A stretch of DNA of 30,612 bases from Pleurotus ostreatus/Saccharomyces cerevisiae fusant (lineage: Eukaryota > Opisthokonta). Below the pieces are notes generated by a model, which did no database searches, was not told the origin of the DNA, and saw only the letters and a list, made by a program, of their open reading frames with translations. The stretch spans positions 1-30,612 of the forward strand of contig JAMQCK010000290.1 of NCBI GenBank assembly GCA_024196135.1. The letters run 5' to 3'. Below are positions 20,307-28,588 of the stretch, in pieces. The position numbers were made by a program, and so were the translations under genes. Position 1 is the stretch's first letter. The number at the start of each line of letters is the position of its first letter.

Positions 20307-21563
20307 GCTTAGCGCCTTACTCAGGAGTGGCCGGATTGTCAGCCTTTACGAGGCGAAAGTGGAGAAGTAGTCCGACGACGGACGAGTAGAGCCGTGTCCG
20401 AGCGCATCGTGTCATTCTCAGGCAGCCCGGTGAGAGCAACGATGCGAGCGACGGCAGCAGCCGACTCAACGCCGTCGACGACGAGGCTTCGTCCGAAGTT
20501 TGCATTGCAGCCGCATGCATCTTCTTCACCGCCTTCTACTGCGCACACTCCGAAATCGCAAAATTCGGTAGCTAGCAGAAGACGCCCTGGACTTTCTGGC
20601 TGCCCGGCTCGCTCGAGCCAATGGGTGACCTTGCCGTCGAAATATTTCAAGGGTTTGAGGATAAGTGCCCAAAGCGGGCTTCCGAAAGTCTGACTGAGTG
20701 CGGGACATTCATGCGGCAGGTCGCTCGTCCTCTGAGCATGCTGTGAATGACATTGTAGACGTCAGGCGGTGAGAACCAAGAAGGCCTAAGATAAAGGCAA
20801 CCACTTACTCAAGCCAGCACCTGCCCGTGCGTACAATGGGCCTCTGAGAAACGTGAGTCTGAGGCTTGCGGCATGATATAGGCGCTCACCTCGCTTGCGC
20901 AGCGGTGTCGTAAGTTGTGGCGCGGGTCAGTGCAGCGTGTTCTGTCGTATAACTTCTCCCTCGACCTGAGCATTAGTGAGTAATTTTGTTCAGCATGGAA
21001 GGAGGTGCAGCAAAAATACGCGCGAGGCTTAGATTGCTAGCGACGGCCAGTGAACAAGGTTAAACTCACAGGGTATCTGCGAGGTCCGGGCGTACTCGGG
21101 AGAAAGCCCGCTTCGCCCAGTGCGGTCTCCGAATACGAAGGCCTTGTATCCGAATAGGAAGGAGCTGTCTCCGAAAGGTAGTAAATGTCAACATGCCACA
21201 CGTGAGCGCGCTGGTAAACTTGGACACACTCTGTCCCAGGATGGCGGAGACTACATGTCGGATGTTGATGACTGCAAATAGAACGTCGCTGACTGCATCT
21301 CGAGGTCAGTGTTGCTTTTATGGAATTGGGGCTAGTTTTCGGAATACGCACTGGACGCGAAGGGTATATGAGAAGTTGTACTCGCCTAGAAACTTCCAAC
21401 AGCAGCGACGACCACATCCACAGTCCTCTCGAGAACAACATTCCTGTCGACTTCAACAGTCAGATACTTCACCACGATTTCTTTCATACGCAGACCGAGA
21501 GTCCTCCCTCCCTTCCTGAGAGGGTTCTCTCGACCGATTGCTTGTCATCGCCCATTCAACAAC
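20307..21563. other. Spacer between methyltransferase paralogs with possible minus-strand coding remnants
   Basis: About 1.25 kb with no clean gene. On minus, a frame from about 20698 to 20339 reads protein-like (GSPLWALILKPLKYFDGK ... LLLATEFCDFG, ending SPLSPRKG). Further upstream, canonical intron-like pairs occur (GTGAGCGCC to TTTCTCAG near 20889-20849; GTAAGTGG near 20808), but I could not join the pieces in one phase without hitting stops. It may be a decayed gene or an unrecognised multi-exon gene. A short imperfect ~21-bp repeat (TCCGAATAC.. units) lies at 21127-21178. Confidence 0.3.
21127..21178. repeat. Short imperfect ~21-bp tandem repeat
   Basis: About two and a half units beginning CTCCGAATACGAAGG, TCCGAATAGGAAGG and TCCGAAAGG. 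They diverge from each other at several positions. No function is apparent. Confidence 0.4.
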
Positions 21564-21611
21564 ATAGCGGCGCCACCTCCGGGACCAGAGACGGTTGTCA
21601 ACGACGACCCC

Positions 21612-22464
21612 ATGTCCTGGGATGTCGCTTGGTGCGTGCTTTCCACGTTAGCGGACAACAATTCCTTTCGAGCTGACGTACCTCCCTAGGCGCAAGAACA
21701 TCACCCCCTGGCTCAAGGAGAAGCCCCAGCCTGCGCTGCGCGAGATCGTCGAGTCGGGCGCTGTCGAAATGCCCCGCGGCAAGGACAAGTGGGCGCTCGT
21801 GCCCGGCTGTGGGTCGGTGAGTGAACTCTTACCTTCCATCGTTCCATACGTCAGCGTCACTTGCTCACTGATTCTCAACGCACAGGGCAACGACGTCGCA
21901 TTCCTCGCCGCTACGCTGGGCATTACATCGGTCGGTGTCGAGATCTCGCCGAAGGGGTTGGAGGTCGCCCAGGAGTACGTTCTACCCACATACGCTGCTC
22001 ACAAATAGATCACTGACCACCGTGCCGCAGGAAATGGGCCCATAGCGACCTCAAGCCTGAGGTGTGCGCCCTCATGCAGTTCCACCTCGCCGACTTCTTC
22101 AAAATGGTCGGCGAGTACGACCTGGTGTACGACTATACGTGAGTTGAGTGTCACCAAGCATCCACAAGCCACTAACCTAAGTCCCCTCTCTCGCAGCTTC
22201 TTCGTCGCCATCCCACCCAAGCGGCGCGCCGACTGGGGTCGGCAGATGACCGCGCTGACGCGCAAGAACGGCCTGCTCCTCGCGCTCGTGTACCCCCTGC
22301 AGGAGCGCGACAAGGGGTGGGGCCCGCCGTGGTTCGTGCGGCCGGAGCACTACAAGGAGGTGCTGAGGGCGGAGGACTGGGAGCTGGTGTTCGACGAGAT
22401 GCCGAGGACGAGTGAGGGGGATCATGTGGGGAGGGAGAGGATGATGGTTTGGAGGAGGAAGTGA
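21612..22464 (+). CDS. TPMT-like thiol/halide S-methyltransferase, paralog 2 (start uncertain)
   Basis: Five exons, 21612-21631 (from the first in-frame ATG), 21690-21816, 21886-21974, 22031-22138 and 22197-22464, give 203 residues. Like paralog 1 it should methylate thiols, thiocyanate or halides from S-adenosylmethionine. Motif I is VPGCGSGNDVAFLA, then VGVEISPKGLE, the core DLVYDYTFFVAIPP and DWGRQM, and the identical end HVGRERMMVWRRK. In the last exon I count about 61 of 88 identical residues with paralog 1. The expected N-terminal residues VVNDDPMSWDVAW are in frame, but the codon where paralog 1 has its start region reads ATA (21564-21566, followed by GCGGCGCCACC). No upstream in-frame ATG precedes it back to a stop at 21387. 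The protein may start at Met 21612, from a near-cognate codon, or from an unseen upstream exon. Confidence 0.85.
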
Positions 22465-22699
22465 ATGTGGGTGGTGGGGGAAGGGGATGCTCCAAACCTT
22501 GTACTGAAGCCCGGGGTGTACTTGTAGTTGAAGAATTTCGACAGCACGTTGACAGTCGCAGACGACGATGACGCAGAGGCGGCAAACAGCAATGCGACGA
22601 AATGGATATACACGAAGAAACGATTAAGTAGTACAGAATCCAGCGGCGGGACAAAGAGAATAAATACCATATGTACAACGAACGTGGTGTCCTCGACAC

Positions 22700-23917
22700 T
22701 CATGGATCGACCTTCTTCTCCTTTCGCTCGATGATCTCCACCCACTTGCGCGGGAACCAGCCCTCGCGGCCGTCCCTTGTCCGCCCCTTCCACCACTCTG
22801 CATCAGGGATGTCGAGCCGTGGGTCCGCCTCCGCGCCCGTCCTTGGGTCGAGCTTGCCCATGATCGCCACGATCTCGTTCTCCTTCAAGCCAAGCTCGGC
22901 CGGATTGGTCGGCTCGAAGGGGTAGAGCGCGCGCGCGAAGGTGAGCGTGGAGGGGTCGAGGGGCGGGAGCGGGCCGCCGAGGAGCGCCTGCTGCTCCTGC
23001 TGGCGCTTGGCAAGGATGCGGATGAGCTTGGTCATGGCGTAGGGGACGCCGAGCACGGCGAGGAGGAAGATGATTATAGGCTTCTTGCTATATTTTGGTG
23101 ATGGGGCGCCGGGGGCGCCTGCAGGTGGGACGGGGCGGCCGTTGACGAAGTCGCGGAATTCGCCTTCGAGGCGCGCGGCGCCGGCGGGGCGGCCGGTGAG
23201 GAGCTCGCGCATGTAGCGGACGAGGCCAAAGAGGCCGAGAACGCTGCCGAGGGCATTGCGCAAGTGGCCGAATTGCTCGATAACACCGACCATAGCGAAG
23301 AAGCTAGAGTGTGTGGCCATGAATGTGGATTCGAGCATCTGCGCGACGCCGGAGAAGGTTTGGACGATCGAGTGGATGAGACCGAAGGTGTGCTGAGTGG
23401 TGCTCTCGAGGGTTTGGGTGAGTGTGGGGATGGGTTGGCCGTTCGCGTCCAGTTGTGGTTGGCCGGGGAACATGCCCATTCCGCCTCCATAGCCACCGTA
23501 GCCCAAGCCCATCCCTCCGTATCCCATGCCACCACCATAGCCGCCATACCCCATTCCCCCATAGCCACCGTATGTTGATCCAAGCCCACCAAAGCCGCTG
23601 TAGCCTCCATAACCGCCATACGTCCCTGCACCATAAGTGCTTCCGCCATACGTTCCCAGCCGGGAATATGGTGAAGCACCATACGAAGAATAAGGGGAAA
23701 GCGCAGATGTAGTCGCAGCGGAGGAGGCAAATGCCGCTGGTCTGTCTGGAACTGAAGGGGGAGCAGCAGCAGTGCTGGATGATGCAGTCGATGGTGCTGA
23801 GGACGTTGTTGGCGCACTGGAGGCTGCCATTGTCGATGCCCCTGCTGTCGACGACGCCGGACCGGCAGTAGCAGCTACAGAGCCCGCTCGCTCCCAGGGT
23901 TTCGGTGGTGAGACCAT
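22700..23917 (-). CDS. PEX13: Peroxisomal membrane protein PEX13 (SH3 docking factor)
   Basis: A single exon encodes 405 residues. PEX13 is a peroxisomal membrane docking factor for the import receptors PEX5 and PEX7, and its SH3 domain binds PEX14 and PEX5. The N-terminus has the typical KPWER motif (residues 6-10), then a Ser/Ala/Pro-rich stretch and a long Tyr-Gly repeat region (about 88-150). The conserved Pex13 core spans about 160-245, a membrane helix lies near 280-296 (PIIIFLLAVLGVPYAM), and the SH3 domain covers about 324-396 (ARALYPFEP ... EWWKGRT ... GWFPRKWVEII). The start is placed at MVSPPKPWER. The open frame extends 47 codons upstream, but that segment lacks family features. 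The YG-rich segment matches the reported low-complexity region that contributes to the import pore. The gene is divergent from the kinase-like gene with a 176-bp shared promoter. Confidence 0.95.
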   Translation of the reverse strand: MVSPPKPWERAGSVAATAGPASSTAGASTMAASSAPTTSSAPSTASSSTAAAPPSVPDRPAAFASSAATTSALSPYSSYGASPYSRLGTYGGSTYGAGTYGGYGGYSGFGGLGSTYGGYGGMGYGGYGGGMGYGGMGLGYGGYGGGMGMFPGQPQLDANGQPIPTLTQTLESTTQHTFGLIHSIVQTFSGVAQMLESTFMATHSSFFAMVGVIEQFGHLRNALGSVLGLFGLVRYMRELLTGRPAGAARLEGEFRDFVNGRPVPPAGAPGAPSPKYSKKPIIIFLLAVLGVPYAMTKLIRILAKRQQEQQALLGGPLPPLDPSTLTFARALYPFEPTNPAELGLKENEIVAIMGKLDPRTGAEADPRLDIPDAEWWKGRTRDGREGWFPRKWVEIIERKEKKVDP

Positions 23918-24093
23918 GGCTGTCGTCGTCGTCGTCGTCTGCGCCGATGACCGTGAATTCCGATGGTGGGGAAGGCGAAAACAGGTGATACCCGGTTTTG
24001 CTCGGCCCGGGGCATCAGCGCCGGCACACGTGACTGCACTCTTGTTTGTGACAGTCACATCCTATCACTTCAACTCACCTCCTTTTAACCGTC
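23918..24093. promoter_or_regulatory. Short bidirectional promoter PEX13 / kinase-like gene
   Basis: Only 176 bp separate two divergent start codons, so core promoters and both 5' leaders must share this space. It contains a palindromic CACGTG (in CGGCACACGTGACTGC, about 24023-24034), an E-box-type site for basic helix-loop-helix factors. Short CGT/CGA trinucleotide runs lie at the PEX13 side. Confidence 0.5.
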
Positions 24094-25512
24094 ATGCCGT
24101 CAAGTTCGCACTCGAGTACGGACACCGATGGGTCGCTCGCAGAGATCATAGCATCTATCGACCTCGATCTGGTGTCACGGATAGCACTCCTCAGACGAAG
24201 AGGGGATTTTCTACTTTTGGATGGCATTCGCTGCCAAGTCGTTGCCCCCCCTTCGGCAGGCTCCGACAATCTCGTGTACGAACTCAGGTACAACGATGGC
24301 GGGCACTGGGCCTTTCGCATCCCTCATGGTGAATGGGACGACGTTGCTGCGCACGCAATGCTCTCGGACATCACCACGCAACGCTTTATAGCCACCAAGA
24401 TTCCCTCTTTCCCCATCCCTCGAATGCACGGACACTCATGCGACAGCGAGAAAATATTAAGACGCCCTTTTATGGTCACCGACTTTGTTTCGGGGACTAA
24501 ACTTATCAAAGTTTGGAACGACCCCTCATGGTGGACAGGAGGCAGGACGAGGGAAAACACGCTACGGTCCATCGCAAAGCACATGGCCCACCTCGCCTCC
24601 CTCGAGTTCGACCAAATAGGAAGCCTGCAGGTTCACGACGACGGGTCCTATCACATCGGACCCTTCCTCGCACTCCGCGACCTCCTCCCCGATCACCCCG
24701 ACGGGGACGCCCCCTTTGGCCCCTTTTCCAGCACGCGCGCCTTCATGTTTGCGCTCCTCAAAAAGGCTCGCGAAGTCGACGATTCATCCTCTCTCGGCCT
24801 CCTCGAGCTCCTCCTGGGCGCGCTCCTCGAGCACCAGTTCGACGGCGCACCCTTCCACCTCTCCTACCCCGACTTCGATTCCCAGAATGTGTTTGTGGAC
24901 GACAAGGGGGAGGTCGCCGGCTTTATCGACTGGGACGGGGTTGGCGTGTACCCGAGGCAACTCGGGGCGCTCACGTACCCGTCATGGCTCACCGTCGACT
25001 GGGACCCGGTGATGTACGAGATGTACAAGGCTCAACCGAACTGTGACTCGGAGGACGAGCTGCATCGATTGCGGAGTGTTTACTGCGATGCTTTGGATGA
25101 AGTGTCGGAGGGCCGCTTCGGCGCGGTCGCGCGCAACTCCCATGTCGTGCAGGCGCTCTATAGTGCGATCACGCAGAGGGGATTCAGGTCGTCAATCGTG
25201 CACCATCTGGCGAAATATGTCTTCGGCTCGCAATTTCTAGCGTTCGAGGTAGAGGATGCCGTGGAGCGGTGTCCAAGATTCCAGAAAGGATTCTCGGGGA
25301 TTGTGCGCTATGAGAGTACGTCTTCGTTCCTGGCACAGTCACTCTCTTTGCTGACTGGGTTATTAGAAAGCAACAGTGACGATACTAGTACAGACGAGTC
25401 GGCCAGCGAGAGAACGGACGCAGCGTCTGATGTCACAGGGGGCAAAGAAGACGAGTCGGAGACAGATGCGCCTGCAGAAGAAGTCGAGCCGAGCCACGCA
25501 GATCAGCGATAG
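24094..25512 (+). CDS. APH-like phosphotransferase/kinase-fold protein
   Basis: A single exon encodes 472 residues. The protein has the aminoglycoside phosphotransferase (APH) kinase-like fold that is expanded in Agaricomycetes. Visible elements are NLVYELRYNDGGHWAFRIP (nucleotide-lobe strands, about 59-77), PFMVTDFVSGTKL (hinge, about 125-137), LSYPDFDSQNVFVDD with catalytic Asp260 and Asn265, and GFIDWDGVGVYP with the metal-binding Asp279. In the usual HxD triad the His position reads Tyr258. The C-terminal tail after about residue 425 is acidic, Ser/Thr/Glu-rich and probably disordered. The substrate is unknown, and this family is seldom characterised, so an antibiotic-modifying role should not be assumed. 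It is divergent from PEX13. Confidence 0.82.
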   Translation: MPSSSHSSTDTDGSLAEIIASIDLDLVSRIALLRRRGDFLLLDGIRCQVVAPPSAGSDNLVYELRYNDGGHWAFRIPHGEWDDVAAHAMLSDITTQRFIATKIPSFPIPRMHGHSCDSEKILRRPFMVTDFVSGTKLIKVWNDPSWWTGGRTRENTLRSIAKHMAHLASLEFDQIGSLQVHDDGSYHIGPFLALRDLLPDHPDGDAPFGPFSSTRAFMFALLKKAREVDDSSSLGLLELLLGALLEHQFDGAPFHLSYPDFDSQNVFVDDKGEVAGFIDWDGVGVYPRQLGALTYPSWLTVDWDPVMYEMYKAQPNCDSEDELHRLRSVYCDALDEVSEGRFGAVARNSHVVQALYSAITQRGFRSSIVHHLAKYVFGSQFLAFEVEDAVERCPRFQKGFSGIVRYESTSSFLAQSLSLLTGLLESNSDDTSTDESASERTDAASDVTGGKEDESETDAPAEEVEPSHADQR

Positions 25513-25658
25513 AAAATCTGCACGGCAAATCACTGTGCCAGTGCTGCTTCAGAAGAATTGTAAAGGCCGCCAGGCGATATTGACCATTCCGCTAAAATGC
25601 ATTCAATATACATAGTACAAAGCCAGATGATAATGTCACAAGCCGGAGAAAAAGCAGT

Positions 25659-27041
25659 TTAGGCCGCCAACTTGAACTCGCTGCGAGGGCGAGGACCATA
25701 TCCTGTCTACTCAATGTCAGCATATTTTGCGAAGTCACAATGAGCTCGACCACGTACCTTCTTATACACCTCTTCGATCCACGTCAGATTCGAAATCGAA
25801 TCCTCCTTGCTGATCCAGTGCGCCGGCTTCCTCCCCTTCAGCGCATCCACGAACGCTTCCAATTGATACCGATACGTCAACCACCAGCCCTCTCCCTTGC
25901 CCTCCATGCCGGCCTCCTTGTAGGTATACGCCTTTTCCGTGCGCTGGGCCCCCACCTTTGGCCTGACCTGAATATAATGCCACACCGTCGGGAATACAAA
26001 GTTGACGAGCTCAAGCTCGCCGCCCGCGCAGCGCACGATCGCGCGAATATTCGGGAGGGGCGGGATGAAGCCCCAGATCTTGCGCCGCGCAAAAGCGACA
26101 GAGAGCGAACCGGTCACGTCGCGCGGGAACGCGAGCGCGGCGGTCGAGCGGTGGTCGATGTTGGCGTCGGCGGGGAACGGCGGCGGCTCGTGCGCGGCCG
26201 CGAGCACGGCGGTGGGCTCGGCGCCGGTGAGGAAGCGGAGGATGTTCATGGCGTAGCAGCCGACGTCCATCATGACGCCGCCGCCGAGCGCGTACTTGAA
26301 GCGGATGTCGTTGGGGTCGCCGATGAGGCCGGGCGGTAGCTCGAAGTGGATCTCGGTGGACTGGACGGCGCCGAGCTCGCCGCTGTCGAGGATGGCTTTG
26401 GCTTTTTGGGCCGCGGGGTGGAAGCTGGGGGTGTGGGGGTGAGAGGGGGGAGGGCGTGAGATGGGGAATGAGCAGCTGATGTGGGGGTGGACGTACCGGT
26501 AGTGGAAGGCTTCAAGGAGGATGAGGTTCTTTTGTTCCGCGAGCGCGAACATTTCCCGGACCTCTTCCGCTGTGTCGGCCATGGGCTTCTCGCACAAGAC
26601 GTGCTTGCCGGCTGCGAGCGCGCGCATCGTCCACTCATAGTGCAGCCCATTAGGTAGGGGATTGTAGATGGCGTCAATTTCTGGGTCGTTCAGGAGGTCT
26701 AAGGGCGAGGAGGTCAGTGAGGCTTTACACCTCGAGAGCAGGTTGACGCACCTTCGTAGGAGTCGTATACCTTCTCCACGCCGTGCTCGCGTGCGAACTT
26801 CTCCGCACGACTGCGGTCGCGTGCTGCAACGCCCTTCAGGACCACTTCAGGGTGGCTCTTGGCGGGTAGCACCAGCGCAGGGGGTGCGATCGCGGCTGCA
26901 CCCAGGATACCAAAGCGGATCGGCGCAGCCGCCTTGGGCACCACGGGCGGGTAGAAGATCTAGGGGGATGCTTGTCAGGACATGCATTTCGCTGATCGTA
27001 CGGGCACGCACCTTGTAGAGACGCGAGAGGAGGGCGAACAT
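25659..27041 (-). CDS. Gfo/Idh/MocA-family NAD(P)-dependent oxidoreductase
   Basis: Five exons, 27041-27012, 26959-26752, 26698-26497, 26424-25758 and 25706-25659, with introns of 52, 53, 72 and 51 nt, give 384 residues. The Rossmann fold begins IRFGILGAAAIAPPAL (24-39), with the glycine-rich dinucleotide loop. AGKHVLCEKPMA (109-120) contains the conserved EKP triad that contacts cofactor and substrate. LEAFHYRFHPA and GGGVMMDVGCYAMNILRFL carry the catalytic-region Asp/Cys-Tyr of the family. It is most like fungal dihydrodiol dehydrogenase or D-xylose 1-dehydrogenase (NADP+) proteins, but the sugar or diol substrate is not determined by sequence alone. The last junction uses GAGTAG/ACAGGATATGG, because the nearer ACAG gives the wrong phase. 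It is convergent with the kinase-like gene (146 bp between stops). Confidence 0.92.
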
Positions 27042-28042
27042 GATGGTCTGGAAGAACGAAGAGCGTGGCGGCTATATCAAGACCTCTATATCTGACGTCG
27101 CCGGCTGCACACGCACATCGTGCGGCAGGAACTCGGCGGGCCTCTGGAAGGTCACGTATCGCGATTGGCGTCATGGATTTCCACGCCGCTCGCTAAGTGT
27201 CGACCTGAATTACTCGCCCTAACCGAGGCAGTCGTCCTCTAGGCCATTGTGGCCTAATCAAACTCCTCGGTAGTGCGGTAGGTATCGCAGAGTCTCCGGA
27301 TTCAACGCGCTCGCCACTTGAAAGTAGGAGATCGACGGAAGCTAGCCGTTTTGACTAGTCTCTCCCGACGTGAAGTGCGTATTTCTGGTCGAATTCGCCT
27401 GGAAGGCGGGAAGAGAGGGCGCCACCAACATTTGTATGAAGTAGCGAGCCAGTATGGGCAGACGGAGAGAAGGCGAGGGAGTCGGGAGGACTTGTGAGTG
27501 GTCGTTGGTCAACTTCCGCGAAAGTCGATCAAGGACTGCCGAATGGAGGAAAAATGGGCCGAGCACCACGGTCCACGGTTCAAAGCCTCCCATTGACTAG
27601 CCACAGGTCCTAACCTTACGGACATCAAGTTATGTCCGGAGAAAGTGTGAATGAGAGGACTCACCGACAGCTGAAAATTAGCTGCTCGACAGGTCGGATG
27701 TACATCGGACTGGAGAACCTTGTCGGCCAGTCTGCATACAAGGGTCAGGAAAGGCTGCATAGATCTGTGAGATCCGCGCTTGACATCTCCGTCCGCTTGT
27801 GTGAAGAGGTTGACTTTTGAGACTGCTCGCCTACTAGTAGGTGCTAAAACGAACCGTAACATCACGCCTCCGCGACAGGAGCGAGATGTCGTTGCCCAGA
27901 GGGCGAGTCTTGTGAAGGCTTACCCGTTGATGAGTACTGTTTGTCTAAAAAATATCAAGAGCTCGTGGTTGCTTATAGAGGGTATAAAGAGGGCATAGAG
28001 CGGACTAGAAAGACAATTTCGGAAGACCGGTCCGAGAAATAG
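27042..28042. other. Intergenic region between the oxidoreductase and the MITE
   Basis: About 1 kb that should include the oxidoreductase promoter. TATAGCC and TATAGAG on minus lie near 27071-27090, 30-50 nt from its start codon. A perfect small inverted repeat TAGGCCA-TTG-TGGCCTA occurs at 27240-27256. Open frames here have no recognisable features. The original ORC2 upstream region presumably extends into this stretch, since the MITE now separates it from ORC2. Confidence 0.5.
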
Positions 28043-28050
28043 GCGCTCAT
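28043..28050 (+). repeat. Left 8-bp target-site duplication
   Basis: GCGCTCAT directly abuts the left end of the inverted-repeat element and is repeated exactly at 28505-28512 on the right side. This is the hallmark of transposase-mediated insertion. Confidence 0.9.
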
Positions 28051-28087
28051 AGGCCCCCCGACATCTCACCAAAATGTTCGATCCTAA
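28051..28087 (+). repeat. Left terminal inverted repeat
   Basis: The 37-bp left end begins AGGCCCCCCGACATCTCACC and is the reverse complement of 28468-28504 except for one position (28078, T versus C). Similarity stops right after this block, which sets the inverted-repeat length. Confidence 0.92.
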
Positions 28088-28412
28088 TGCGACGGATTGG
28101 AGGCCCAAAATGCGCCGACGTTTGATCCCAGTGCGCCGGATTCGGGCAAAAATGCGAGGCAGGTTCGATCCGAAATGCGACGGTCGAGCGCCGTCGTCGC
28201 CCAGCTTCGATCCATTGTGCGCCGGATCCGGGGTCGCGTCGTGATTTCGCCAGCTTAGACCCCCGTCGAGCCACTACAATGGGCCAAACACCCCTAAGAG
28301 CACTGACAGAGCCTCATAACTGGTGGTCTAGGAGGGTCGCCGCCGCCGAGGTTTGATCCATAGTGCGACGGAAAATGCGCCTTGGGCGAGGGTCCGATCT
28401 TAGTGCGCCGGA
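28077..28412 (+). repeat. Six internal ~22-bp direct repeats of the MITE
   Basis: Copies start at 28077, 28121, 28164, 28206, 28352 and 28393, all in plus orientation. They share the core GATCC followed four or five bases later by GTGCGMCGG or ATGCGACGG. A truncated seventh copy (CCATGCGACGGA) is at 28436-28447. The first copy overlaps the left inverted repeat. They could be transposase-binding sites. Confidence 0.8.
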
Positions 28413-28467
28413 AATCCCTCGAAATTGGCCAAAATCCATGCGACGGAAATGACCCGAAATCCCGAAT

Positions 28468-28504
28468 TTAGGATCGGACATTTTGGTGAGATGTCGGGGG
28501 GCCT
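28468..28504 (-). repeat. Right terminal inverted repeat
   Basis: Reverse complement of 28051-28087 with one mismatch. It ends in GATGTCGGGGGGCCT at the junction with the right target duplication. Confidence 0.92.
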
Positions 28505-28512
28505 GCGCTCAT
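28505..28512 (+). repeat. Right 8-bp target-site duplication
   Basis: GCGCTCAT, identical to 28043-28050. Its last two bases plus the next G form an ATG (28511) that is in frame with ORC2. Confidence 0.9.
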
Positions 28513-28588
28513 GTTTCTGGTGCAAACGCGTCCTTGTTCCCGCCCCCATCACCTTACGACGCGTTCTTCGCGACAACGACGAGCACCC

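Larger units (their letters stand above)
28051..28504. mobile_element. 454-bp MITE (non-autonomous DNA transposon) with 8-bp target duplication
   Basis: The element is bounded by 37-bp terminal inverted repeats (36 of 37 matching) and an exact 8-bp target duplication, GCGCTCAT. It has no open frame long enough for a transposase, so it is a miniature non-autonomous element mobilised in trans. Six direct copies of a ~22-bp motif (TTYGATCCnnARTGCGMCGG) fill the interior. An 8-bp duplication is typical of hAT, P and KDZ (Kyakuja/Dileera/Zisupton) transposons, the last abundant in mushrooms. The termini do not start with the usual hAT CA, so the superfamily remains open. The near-identity of the ends and the intact duplication imply fairly recent insertion. 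It lies 76 nt before the probable ORC2 start codon. Confidence 0.92.

Noticed and set aside
23776..24058. 47-codon upstream extension of PEX13
   Set aside because: It is open by chance through the short promoter. The KPWER motif close to the N-terminus marks the usual PEX13 start.
24513..25046. Arg/Pro-rich overlapping ORF within the kinase-like gene
   Set aside because: An alternate-frame shadow of a GC-rich gene with an intact long frame; typical Arg/Pro-biased composition.
28320..28362. tRNA-like A-box (TGGTCTAGGAGG) and B-box-like (GGTTTGATCC) inside the MITE
   Set aside because: The sequence cannot fold as a tRNA, the B-box-like word belongs to the element's own internal repeat, and the inverted ends with target duplication define a DNA transposon and not a SINE.
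28511..28588. 26-residue N-terminal extension of ORC2 from the ATG at 28511
   Set aside because: The extension is Arg/Pro-rich, lies on the transposon target duplication and has no ORC2 feature. The next Met starts a typical Ser/acidic ORC2 N-terminus. Kept only as a possibility in the findings.
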